From positions 124,001 to 188,000 of the forward strand of contig NZ_CP013659.2 in assembly GCF_001465795.2 (NCBI RefSeq): a DNA stretch of 64,000 nucleotides, read 5' to 3'. Positions 8,679-16,141 of this stretch are shown here, piece by piece. The notes below the pieces were generated by a model. That model did not search any database. It saw only the letters and a program-made list of their open reading frames with translations, and was not told where the DNA came from. The position numbers and the translations under genes were made by a program. Source of the DNA: Planococcus rifietoensis (lineage in GTDB: Bacteria; Bacillota; Bacilli; Bacillales_A; Planococcaceae). Within the stretch, counting starts at the first letter, position 1. Each line of letters starts with the position of its first letter.

Positions 8679-8792
8679 ATCAGAATTGACAGGGAAAAAG
8701 TGACCATATACACAGCAAATTGGCAATGCTAGAGGGTATTATATTTATATAGAAGAAAACGATCAACGAGTAATGAAAAGGAGTGCTTGCAA

Positions 8793-9506
8793 ATGAAGTT
8801 GGATCACATCGTCCATTTTACCCACACCAACCCGGAAGCCAGCAGCCAGTTTTGGAACGAAAAAGGTTTCCATGTAGTGACAGGAGGCAGCCATAAAAAC
8901 TGGGGAACTCAAAATGCTCTCATGTACGGGCCTGATTTTTATATCGAGTGGCTGACAATTGAAGACGAAAGCGTTGCAGAGCGATCCGGGCATCCGCTTG
9001 TCAAGCATTTACGCCATGACCAGAGAGGCTTTGGCACGGTTTGCCTGCGTTCTGGGAACCTGGATCTTTTGGCAAAACAAATCGAAGGACGGGGGTTCCG
9101 GACGATTGGCCCAATGGATGCTGAAAGGCTGACTGAAACAGGCGAAACTATCCGCTGGCGCTTGCTCTTTATCGATGAGCCGATATCGTCTTCTTTGCCG
9201 CTGCCGTTCTTTATTGAGTGGGAAGAGCCGGACGAGACGCGTTTTGCTGGCTTGAAACAAAAAGGCGCTATTACAGATCTTAATGAAGCACTGCGCATAG
9301 AGGCACTCGTTTTCTCGGTAGAAAATCCAGCGCAAAGTGAAGCGCGATGGAGCAGCTTGCTCGGAGGGGCCGTGGAATTGGAAAATTACCGTTTCGAGTT
9401 TGAGACGTGCAAGGGAAAAGAACGGCTGCGTGAAGTGCGTTTTGAATCAGCTGAACAGGAAGTCGTATTTGAAGAGGGCCGCTACTGGGTGCCGCGTTTC
9501 GGATAG
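8793..9506 (+). CDS. Two-domain VOC/glyoxalase-like protein (237 aa)
   Basis: Cytoplasmic protein of 237 residues. It opens with the VOC signature LDHIVHFTHTNPEASSQFW, in which the His is the usual first metal ligand, and continues with a second, more divergent half (about 150-237). This architecture fits the Glyoxalase_3 subgroup. I placed the start at the ATG at 8793, 9 nt after AAAAGGAG; a TTG 6 nt earlier is too close to that site. Divergent from the BCCT gene and followed 105 nt later by hflX. Substrate unknown. Confidence 0.75.
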   Translation: MKLDHIVHFTHTNPEASSQFWNEKGFHVVTGGSHKNWGTQNALMYGPDFYIEWLTIEDESVAERSGHPLVKHLRHDQRGFGTVCLRSGNLDLLAKQIEGRGFRTIGPMDAERLTETGETIRWRLLFIDEPISSSLPLPFFIEWEEPDETRFAGLKQKGAITDLNEALRIEALVFSVENPAQSEARWSSLLGGAVELENYRFEFETCKGKERLREVRFESAEQEVVFEEGRYWVPRFG

Positions 9507-9574
9507 GGGCATGGGTGGTACTGTGGTAGGATAGAAGGAAACTTCAAATTGACGAACAAAGACATAAGGGATCA

Positions 9575-9602
9575 GGCAGAACCCAGATTCTGCCGAGGGA
9601 GG
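9575..9602 (+). promoter_or_regulatory. Leader hairpin abutting the hflX ribosome site
   Basis: A perfect 7-bp stem (GGCAGAA, loop CCCAGA, TTCTGCC) ends 2 nt before the ribosome site GGGAGG. Its position could modulate ribosome access. There is no T-run, so it is not a simple terminator. Confidence 0.4.
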
Positions 9603-9611
9603 CAACCGTAG

Positions 9612-10883
9612 ATGGAACAATTGATTGAAAAAGCGATTATCGTGGGCGTCCAATTGCAAAAAGATACCCATTTTGAATACAGTATGGAAGAGTTGCGTAA
9701 TTTGGCGGAAGCGCTGGGCGTCGAAGTCGTGGGCGAACTGCACCAGAACTTGGACCGCGTCAATCCTGCCCATTACGTCGGCACGGGAAAAGTTGACGAA
9801 GCAAAAATGTTGTACGAAGAAGCAGACGCTAACCTGATTATCTTCAACGACGAACTGTCGCCGTCTCAAATCCGCAACCTTGAAGAAGAGCTGGAATGCA
9901 AAGTGATCGATCGGACGATGCTGATCCTGGACATCTTCTCGAGGCGCGCCCGTACACGCGAAGCGCAAGTGCAAGTGGAATTGGCGCAATTACAGTACAT
10001 GCTGCCGCGCCTCGTCGGCTTGCGCGCCTCGCTCGGCCGCCAAGGCGGTGCGAGCAGCGGCGGGCTCGCCAACCGTGGCGCCGGGGAAACCAAGCTAGAG
10101 CTTGACCGCCGGAAAATCGAGGACCAGATCACCAAACTAAGACGGGAACTCGACCAAGTAAAAGAACAGCGCACAACACAGCGCAAGCAGCGGCTGAAAA
10201 AAGGCATGCCGGTCGTCTCACTGGTCGGATATACCAACGCCGGCAAGTCGACCATCATGAACAGCTTGCTGTCGAAGACGGGGCAGGATGAGGACAAGCA
10301 GGTATTCGAGAAAGACATGCTTTTTGCGACTTTGGATACGTCTATCCGCCAAATCCGGCTGGAAGATAATAAGACTTTTTTGCTGTCCGATACCGTCGGG
10401 TTTGTCAGCCGTTTGCCCCACCATCTCGTTAAAGCATTCCGCTCGACACTTGAAGAAGCCCGCAATGCGGATCTATTGCTTCATGTTGTCGATGTCTCGA
10501 ACGATGAGCACGATTACATGATGGAAGTGACCGATGCGACGCTGCAGGAAGTGGGCGTCGAAAACGTTCCAACTTTATATGTCTATAATAAATCGGACCT
10601 CGCGGGCGTCGTGTATCCAAGAAAGAGCGCAGATGCGGTATGGATATCCGCCAAAGAAGGAGCGGGACTCGATGAACTGGTCGAAAGCATCCGCGAACGG
10701 CTCTTTGCGAACCATGTCATGTGCCGGATGGAAATTCCGTTCGGTCGCGGGGACGTCGTCGCCTATTTGAACGACCATGCAAGCATCAAAGAGACCGAAT
10801 ACGGTGAAGAAGGCACGTTGATTACCGTAGAACTGAGTCGTGCAGATTATGACCGCTACGAACAATTCGTTGTCGGCAAATAA
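9612..10883 (+). CDS. hflX: Ribosome-associated GTPase HflX
   Basis: GTPase of 423 residues that binds 50S and 70S ribosomes and splits stalled or hibernating ribosomes. The N-terminal HflX domain (about 1-190) ends in the Gly-rich segment SSGGLANRGAGETKLELDRR. The G domain has G1 GYTNAGKST, G3 DTVGF, G4 NKSD and G5 SAKEG. Length is normal for Firmicutes. The ribosome site GGGAGG lies 9 nt before the ATG, with a hairpin immediately 5' of it. It stands alone with its own terminator. The leader hairpin suggests translational control, which is inference. Confidence 0.95.
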   Translation: MEQLIEKAIIVGVQLQKDTHFEYSMEELRNLAEALGVEVVGELHQNLDRVNPAHYVGTGKVDEAKMLYEEADANLIIFNDELSPSQIRNLEEELECKVIDRTMLILDIFSRRARTREAQVQVELAQLQYMLPRLVGLRASLGRQGGASSGGLANRGAGETKLELDRRKIEDQITKLRRELDQVKEQRTTQRKQRLKKGMPVVSLVGYTNAGKSTIMNSLLSKTGQDEDKQVFEKDMLFATLDTSIRQIRLEDNKTFLLSDTVGFVSRLPHHLVKAFRSTLEEARNADLLLHVVDVSNDEHDYMMEVTDATLQEVGVENVPTLYVYNKSDLAGVVYPRKSADAVWISAKEGAGLDELVESIRERLFANHVMCRMEIPFGRGDVVAYLNDHASIKETEYGEEGTLITVELSRADYDRYEQFVVGK

Positions 10884-10905
10884 GCTATACACAAATAGGT
10901 GAAAC

Positions 10906-10940
10906 ATAAACAAGCCGGAGAAGCTCTCCGGCTTGTTTAT
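10906..10940 (+). terminator. Terminator after hflX
   Basis: A 16-bp perfect stem (ATAAACAAGCCGGAGA and its complement, loop AGC) ends in an AT-rich 3' arm. Confidence 0.9.
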
Positions 10941-11039
10941 TTGTGACCAGCAATTAACCGGCTGTAAATTGGGTAAACTGTGAGTAAAGGCAGAATGCTG
11001 TATAATGGACGACAAGTCTTTATAAGGAGAGTGAACGCC

Positions 11040-11915
11040 ATGAGAAAATGGGTGGCAGTCATAGGCACGGGCGCCGCTGTCATCGGCCTTGGCGCATGCA
11101 GCAATGCGCAAGCACCGACGACTGAAGAAGAGAGTGAGAATCCTGCACAAGAAGCTCCCGAAGAAACGAAGAGTGCTTCGGAAGTATACGCAGAAGCGGT
11201 GGAGGCTTCGCAGCAAGTAGAAAGCTTGCGCGCGCAGTCGAACACCGAACAACAGATGAAGATGCAGCCGGATGGCATGGAGATCGACATGACGGTGGAT
11301 TCTGACATGGAAATGACCTATGAGCCTTTAGCATTTCATCAGACCGGCGAAACCAGCATTGTCTCGGATGATATCGACAACAGCAATCCGATGTTGACGG
11401 AAATGTATATGACAGAAAAGGGCTTGTACATGCACGAGACATCCGTCGATATGTGGCTGAAGATGCCGGAAGAAATGCACGAAAACATGCAGTCGATTGC
11501 CGGACAGCAATCGGCTGACCCTGCGCGCCAATTGGACGAACTCGGTGATTTCGAAGAGGATTTCGTGCTGGAGGAAACGGATGAAGCCTACATCCTGACG
11601 CTCGATGCCTCGGGAGAAGAGTTCCAGGAACTGACGGATGAACAATTAGAGAAAACGCTGGGCCAAATGGAAATCGAAGCCCCTCTATCTCCGGAAGATC
11701 TGGAAGTACACGCTGTGAATTACGTCATCACGCTGGACAAGGAAACTTATTTAGCGGACCGCATGGAAGTTGATATGGAACTCGACGTCGACGTGCGCGG
11801 CGAAATGATGGCAATCGAATCGCAGATGCAAGTGGACTACAGCGACTACAATGCCATCGAGCCAATCGAAATTCCACCGGAAGTATTGGAACAAGCACAG
11901 GAAATTGAATTTTAA
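11040..11915 (+). CDS. Secreted lipoprotein, DUF6612-like (291 aa)
   Basis: Lipoprotein of 291 residues. A short signal peptide (RKWVAVIGTGAAVIGLGAC) ends in the lipobox LGAC, so Cys20 is the lipidated residue. A low-complexity acidic linker follows (about 22-50). The mature part alternates hydrophilic strands and resembles the LppX/LolA-like DUF6612 lipoproteins of Bacillales; that assignment is moderate. The start at 11040 is supported by AAGGAG upstream. An in-frame GTG at 10980 lies before a TATAAT -10 (11001-11006) and is unlikely to be used. It is a single gene with its own terminator. Its ligand or role is unknown. Confidence 0.75.
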   Translation: MRKWVAVIGTGAAVIGLGACSNAQAPTTEEESENPAQEAPEETKSASEVYAEAVEASQQVESLRAQSNTEQQMKMQPDGMEIDMTVDSDMEMTYEPLAFHQTGETSIVSDDIDNSNPMLTEMYMTEKGLYMHETSVDMWLKMPEEMHENMQSIAGQQSADPARQLDELGDFEEDFVLEETDEAYILTLDASGEEFQELTDEQLEKTLGQMEIEAPLSPEDLEVHAVNYVITLDKETYLADRMEVDMELDVDVRGEMMAIESQMQVDYSDYNAIEPIEIPPEVLEQAQEIEF

Positions 11916-11927
11916 TACACGAAACTG

Positions 11928-11957
11928 AAAGCAGAGGGAAGTTCCCTCTGCTTTTTT
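11928..11957 (+). terminator. Terminator after the lipoprotein gene
   Basis: The stem AAAGCAGAGGGA / TCCCTCTGCTTT is followed by TTT. Confidence 0.9.
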
Positions 11958-12021
11958 GTGCGCTGAAAGGCGTGCATAACAGAGAATCCAGAAACGTCGT
12001 CTGATGCCCGTACACATCCTG

Positions 12022-12440
12022 ATCCCCAACCCAAGAAGCGATTCCCCAACTAGCCGGAAACCCCCTAAAGAAGCAGATCCGGCTAAACACACTTCGATCA
12101 ATGAAGTGCCTCAGCCGATCTGCGTCAAGAGTGAGCCGATGCATCAAGACAGGCGCTCTTCCTGGCTTGATGCAAGAGGCCGATCCAAAGCAGAATGGCG
12201 ACTCCAAAAGCGACGACAAATCCCCTCGAAACATCCAAATTCCCAACCCAAGAAGTGAGTTCCCCGCTAGCCGGAAACTGCTTAAAGAAGCAGATCTAGC
12301 TAAACAACCTACAAACAATGAAATGTCTCAGCCGATCTGCGTCAAGGGTGAGCCGAAGCACCAAGACAGGCGTTCTTCCTGGCTTGGTGCAAGAGGCCAA
12401 CCCAAAGCAGGCCGGCGACTCCATAAGTGAAGCCAAAAGT
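12022..12440. repeat. Tandem duplicated 217-bp non-coding element with conserved hairpins
   Basis: Two imperfect tandem copies (12022-12238 and 12239 to about 12440) fill this spacer. A partial third copy end (about 40 nt) may precede them. Each copy carries a 13-nt-arm hairpin (12141-12173 and 12358-12390). In copy 1 the arms are GCATCAAGACAGG and CCTGGCTTGATGC; in copy 2 they are GCACCAAGACAGG and CCTGGCTTGGTGC. One pair has thus changed on both sides (T-A to C-G) and pairing is kept. A second inverted repeat, GCAGATC / GATCTGC, is kept in both copies (12073-12123 and 12290-12340). The 217-bp period is not a multiple of three, so a repeat protein is unlikely. Function unknown. Confidence 0.8.
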
Positions 12441-12493
12441 CGGGCACCAAATTTGAAAAACAAGTGAACATTTCAAAGCGCCGACATTCTTAA

Positions 12494-12508
12494 TGACAAT
12501 AGTTCTCA
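12494..12508. promoter_or_regulatory. Weaker second Fur-like site
   Basis: TGACAAT-A-GTTCTCA lies just upstream of the -35. It resembles the 7-1-7 Fur dyad with two arm mismatches. Confidence 0.4.
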
Positions 12509-12516
12509 ATTATCCC

Positions 12517-12544
12517 TTGACGCTATTTTTTATACTGCTATACT
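12517..12544 (+). promoter_or_regulatory. Sigma-A promoter of the siderophore importer operon
   Basis: TTGACG, 16 bp, TATACT. Both hexamers are close to consensus. The start of transcription would fall just before the Fur box. Confidence 0.7.
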
Positions 12545-12561
12545 AAAAAACAGTTAGTCAT

Positions 12562-12576
12562 TGATAATCATTATCA
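12562..12576. promoter_or_regulatory. Fur box (TGATAAT-C-ATTATCA)
   Basis: A perfect 7-1-7 inverted repeat identical to the classic Bacillus Fur core. It lies about 10 bp downstream of the inferred transcription start, a repressing position. It predicts iron repression of the importer operon. Confidence 0.88.
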
Positions 12577-12616
12577 TTCTCAATTGGCAATAGCACTAGA
12601 TAGGGAGCGGCATTAC

Positions 12617-13567
12617 ATGAAAAAACGTATTCTAATACCCATATTGATCCTTCTGTCGTTCATCTCCCTGTTTGTCGGAGTCAGCAGCATTAGCCCGCTG
12701 GATCTCCTTGATTTTCAATCGGAAGAAACACAGATTTTCCTCGTCAGCCGTTTTCCGCGACTTGTCGCAATTTTACTTGCGGGGGCTGGCATGAGCATGG
12801 CGGGGCTTATCATGCAGCAATTGAGCCGTAATAAATTCGTCTCGCCAACGACTGCCGGGACGCTCGATGCAACGCGCCTCGGGATTCTTGTTTCGATGCT
12901 GTTGTTTGCGAACGCTTCGATGATCGAGAAAATGGCTGTGGCGTTCTTGTTCGCACTCGCCGGCACTTTCTTATTCATGCAAATTCTCAACCGCATCAAA
13001 TTCAAGGATGCCATCTTCATTCCGTTGATCGGCTTGATGTTCGGCAATATCCTGTCATCGATCACAACATTTTTTGCCTACCGGGCAGACGTCATCCAGA
13101 ATATGTCGGCTTGGCTCCAGGGTGATTTTTCGATGGTCATGAAAGGCAGTTATGAACTTCTTTACATAAGTGTACCGGTCTTCATCATCGCCTATATGTA
13201 CGCCAACCGCTTTACAGTCGCAGGGATGGGTGAGGATTTCTCGAAAAACTTGGGGCTGAAATACCGCAGTGTCGTCAATATCGGCTTGACCTTAGTGGCG
13301 CTTATTACCGCGACCGTGGTTTTGACCGTCGGCATGATTCCGTTTCTCGGCTTGATCATCCCGAATATCGTCTCCATCTTTAAGGGGGACCATCTCCAGA
13401 AAACCTTGCCGCATACCGCGATGCTTGGCGCCATCTTCCTATTGGTTTGTGACATTCTCGGGCGCGTCTTGATTTATCCGTACGAGATCACGATCAGCCT
13501 GATGGTGGGCGTTATCGGAAGCTTTATCTTCCTGATCATGTTGTTTAGGAGGAAGGCGTATGCGTGA
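12617..13567 (+). CDS. Iron-siderophore ABC importer, FecCD-type permease (YclN-like)
   Basis: Permease of 316 residues with 8-10 membrane helices, one of two that form the channel for a ferric siderophore. Family features are the N-terminal SRFPRLVAILLAGAGMSMAGL segment and the cytoplasmic Gly-rich coupling region near VGMIPFLGLIIPNI. I took the ATG at 12617, which follows AGGGAG by about 10 nt, over an upstream ATG at 12584 that precedes the ribosome site. The size and gene order match B. subtilis YclN-YclO-YclP, the petrobactin importer. It overlaps the next permease by 8 nt. The promoter carries a perfect Fur box. Confidence 0.88.
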   Translation: MKKRILIPILILLSFISLFVGVSSISPLDLLDFQSEETQIFLVSRFPRLVAILLAGAGMSMAGLIMQQLSRNKFVSPTTAGTLDATRLGILVSMLLFANASMIEKMAVAFLFALAGTFLFMQILNRIKFKDAIFIPLIGLMFGNILSSITTFFAYRADVIQNMSAWLQGDFSMVMKGSYELLYISVPVFIIAYMYANRFTVAGMGEDFSKNLGLKYRSVVNIGLTLVALITATVVLTVGMIPFLGLIIPNIVSIFKGDHLQKTLPHTAMLGAIFLLVCDILGRVLIYPYEITISLMVGVIGSFIFLIMLFRRKAYA

Positions 13568-14510
13568 TATACATAAACTATGGATTTTGATTGTGCTTGC
13601 CGCAGCGGCATGCGGTTTGTATTTATTCGATAATTTGAATGGCAGCTTCGATTATGCGCTGCCGAGAAGAGGCGTGAAAGTCTTCGCGATGGTGCTGACG
13701 GGTGTGGCGATTGCTTATGCGACGGTGGTGTTCCAAACGATCACCCATAACCGCATTTTGACGCCGAGCATCATGGGTTTGGATTCGCTCTATATGCTGC
13801 TCCAGACGGTCTTGATTTTCTTCTTGGGATCGGGGCATATCACGATCATCAACAAGCAAGTGAATTTCTTATTGTCGATTGCGGTCATGGTCATCTTCGC
13901 TTTGTTGTTCTATAAATTGTTGTTTAAGAAAGACAACCAGCCGATTTACTTCTTATTATTGATCGGCATCATTCTCGGGACGTTTTTCGGCAGTGTCTCG
14001 ACGTTCCTTCAGGTGTTGATCGACCCGAATGAATTCCAGATCGTCCAGGACCGGATGTTCGCCAGTTTCAATAATGTGAATGCCGACCTGGTCTGGCTCT
14101 CGCTGTTTTTCATTGTCGTCTTGATCGGCTTGGCCTGGCGCCACAACGCGTCGCTTGACGTGCTGTCTTTGGGGCGTGATACGGCAGTGAATCTCGGTGT
14201 TGGCTACGACGCGCTCGTCAAGAAGATGCTCGTGCTTTCTGCCGTATTGATCGCCATTGCGACGGCGCTGGTCGGGCCGATCACGTTCTTCGGCTTGATC
14301 GTCGCCAATCTGTCCTATCAATTTTTCAGATCCTATAAACATTCAGTTGTCATTGCCGGTGCGAGTATTATTAGTATCGTGGCGCTGGTCGGCGGTCAAT
14401 GGGTCGTCGAACATGTCTTCACGTTTAATACGACGCTCAGCGTCATCATCAATTTTGTCGGCGGCGTCTATTTCATCTATTTGCTATTAAAGGAGAGTCG
14501 GTCTAAATGA
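13560..14510 (+). CDS. Iron-siderophore ABC importer, second permease (YclO-like)
   Basis: Second FecCD-type permease, also 316 residues, with about 9-10 hydrophobic helices. The segment RRGVKVFAMVLTGVAIAYATV and the coupling region VGPITFFGLIVANL are typical of the family. It starts at an ATG within the end of the preceding permease after AGGAGG (about 13548) and overlaps the ATPase gene by 4 nt (ATGA), so all three are coupled. Together they form a heterodimeric permease. The closest recognised counterpart is YclO. Confidence 0.88.
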   Translation: MRDIHKLWILIVLAAAACGLYLFDNLNGSFDYALPRRGVKVFAMVLTGVAIAYATVVFQTITHNRILTPSIMGLDSLYMLLQTVLIFFLGSGHITIINKQVNFLLSIAVMVIFALLFYKLLFKKDNQPIYFLLLIGIILGTFFGSVSTFLQVLIDPNEFQIVQDRMFASFNNVNADLVWLSLFFIVVLIGLAWRHNASLDVLSLGRDTAVNLGVGYDALVKKMLVLSAVLIAIATALVGPITFFGLIVANLSYQFFRSYKHSVVIAGASIISIVALVGGQWVVEHVFTFNTTLSVIINFVGGVYFIYLLLKESRSK

Positions 14511-15268
14511 TCCAAGTCCGTGAACTGACGAAATTATATGGAAAGAAACAAGTCGTGGAAAATGTCTCCGTCGATATTCGGCGAGGGCAGATCACTTCCT
14601 TTATCGGGCCAAACGGGGCGGGGAAATCGACGCTCTTGTCGATGGTCAGCCGGCTGTTGGACGCAGACACTGGAGAAGTGTTAATCGATAAGACCAACAC
14701 AAAGCAGATGAAGTCCAATGAATTCTCAAAACGTGTCTCTATCTTGAAGCAATCGAATTTCATGAACGTGCGCTTGACGATCCGTGAATTGGTGTCGTTC
14801 GGTCGCTTTCCTTATTCCAGGGGCCGCTTGAATGCGGAAGATGAGCAGATGGTCGACCAGGCGATTGAGTACATGGACCTTGGGGACATGGAGGATTCGT
14901 ATTTGGATGAACTGTCAGGCGGGCAGCGGCAGCGGGCGTTTATCGCCATGGTTATCGCGCAAGACACGGATTACGTGCTGCTCGATGAACCGCTCAATAA
15001 TTTGGATATGAAGCATTCCGTGCAGATCATGAAGATTTTACGCCGCTTGGTCGATGAGCTCGGCAAAACGGTCATCATCGTCCTTCACGACATCAATTTC
15101 GCATCGGTCTATTCCGACCGCATCGTCGCATTGAAAAATGGCCGCGTCGTTAAAGACGGGCCGACCGAGGAAATTATCCAATCGGATGCATTGAAGGAAA
15201 TTTACGATATGGACATTCCGATTCAACAAATGAATAATTGCCGGATTTGCGTGTATTTCAATTCCTGA
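14507..15268 (+). CDS. Iron-siderophore ABC importer ATPase (YclP-like)
   Basis: Cytoplasmic ABC ATPase of 253 residues. Walker A is GPNGAGKST, the Q-loop is LKQSN, the signature is LSGGQRQR, Walker B is YVLLDEP and the switch is VLHD. The C-terminus (NCRICVYFNS) ends like YclP. It is the last gene of the operon and is followed by a terminator. Notably, the substrate-binding lipoprotein (YclQ in Bacillus) is absent, so the importer must use one encoded elsewhere, or it has been lost. Confidence 0.9.
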   Translation: MIQVRELTKLYGKKQVVENVSVDIRRGQITSFIGPNGAGKSTLLSMVSRLLDADTGEVLIDKTNTKQMKSNEFSKRVSILKQSNFMNVRLTIRELVSFGRFPYSRGRLNAEDEQMVDQAIEYMDLGDMEDSYLDELSGGQRQRAFIAMVIAQDTDYVLLDEPLNNLDMKHSVQIMKILRRLVDELGKTVIIVLHDINFASVYSDRIVALKNGRVVKDGPTEEIIQSDALKEIYDMDIPIQQMNNCRICVYFNS

Positions 15269-15306
15269 TAGTGGAAGTTATTGGCTGCGAAAACAAGGAA
15301 ATCCGG

Positions 15307-15343
15307 AACCCGTGTGGAAGTGTACTCCATGCGGGTTTTTTTT
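15307..15343 (+). terminator. Terminator after the siderophore importer operon
   Basis: The stem AACCCG-(TG)TGGA paired with TCCA(TG)-CGGGTT is followed by a run of T residues. Confidence 0.85.
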
Positions 15344-15403
15344 ATTGGTTGTGGATGATTTTCTAAAATGCCTGATGGATGCGGCAAGGAAGAAGGTGCA
15401 TGT

Positions 15404-16051
15404 ATGAAGCGAATCTTTTATCCGTTGGCGATGGCGACGCTGCTCGGGTTTTTCGGCATCCTTTACTATTATCAGCAAGAATCGGTACGGGAATTGGATG
15501 AACGGGCCGCTGCGCTGTTCGGGGGAGTGGGGTGGCTTGAGGCCATGTCATTCATCGGGGAGCAGTGGATGATCTTTACTGTGAGCTTTCTGCTTTTGGT
15601 CTTCCTGTGGGCGTTCCGCCATAACTACCGGGGCATGTTTTTCGTTTTATTGGCGGTCGGGGCAGGGAATGCATTGAATCAATTGCTGCAGCAATGGTTC
15701 GGCCGCCCGCTGCCGGAATTTCCTGAAGAGGTGGCGTCCTACAGCTTCCCATCCGATCACGCGATGGTCGGCTTGTTGTACTTGTTTACGCTGGCCTATT
15801 TCCTTGGTGAAAGGGTCGCCGCAAAATCGGTTCGCCTGCTGATCTGGCTGGGCGCTGTATTGCTGACGGTGCTCACGGCTTTATCGCAAGTAGCAAGCGG
15901 CACGCATTACCTGTCGGATGTTGTGGCGGGGCTGTTTCTCGGTTATACCTTATTCGTCCTGATAGCCATCTGGTATGAAATGAGGGAGCGGCAATTCCGC
16001 AAGCGCAAGGATATGCGACTTGTTGAGCGGGAAGATATTGGTGAGCATTGA
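15404..16051 (+). CDS. Membrane PAP2-family phosphatase (215 aa)
   Basis: Integral membrane protein of 215 residues with about six helices, in the phosphatidic-acid phosphatase type 2 superfamily that acts on lipid phosphates such as undecaprenyl pyrophosphate or phosphatidylglycerophosphate. Motif C2 appears as FPSDHAM with the catalytic His. Motif C3 appears as SQVASGTHYLSD with the second His. Two changes are notable: C1 lacks the usual Lys (NQLLQQWFGRP keeps RP), and the C3 Arg is Gln. Activity may therefore be altered. The ATG at 15404 is preferred; an upstream in-frame ATG lies before the AAGGAAG ribosome site. Confidence 0.82.
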   Translation: MKRIFYPLAMATLLGFFGILYYYQQESVRELDERAAALFGGVGWLEAMSFIGEQWMIFTVSFLLLVFLWAFRHNYRGMFFVLLAVGAGNALNQLLQQWFGRPLPEFPEEVASYSFPSDHAMVGLLYLFTLAYFLGERVAAKSVRLLIWLGAVLLTVLTALSQVASGTHYLSDVVAGLFLGYTLFVLIAIWYEMRERQFRKRKDMRLVEREDIGEH

Positions 16052-16062
16052 ATTAGGGCAAT

Positions 16063-16098
16063 AAAAAACGAACGGAGAAATTTTCTCCGTTCGTTTTT
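16063..16098. terminator. Bidirectional terminator between the PAP2 gene and amt
   Basis: A 17-bp perfect stem (AAAAACGAACGGAGAAA and its complement) has T-runs on both strands. It serves two convergent genes. Confidence 0.92.
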
Positions 16099-16141
16099 CT
16101 ATTTAAGAACCCCCAAGTTTTTCGTTCTATCTCTCTCTATT

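Noticed and set aside
10980..11039. Earlier GTG start for the lipoprotein
   Set aside because: It would place a TATAAT box inside the coding region and push the signal peptide 20 residues inward. The ATG at 11040 has a ribosome site.
11728..12318. 196-codon minus frame and two plus frames across the tandem repeat
   Set aside because: The frames change between the two copies because 217 is not a multiple of three. There is no ribosome site, and the minus frame runs into the end of the lipoprotein gene. The repeat is better read as non-coding.
12022..12440. Insertion sequence or transposon remnant
   Set aside because: No transposase fragment, terminal inverted repeats bounding the unit, or target-site duplication can be seen.
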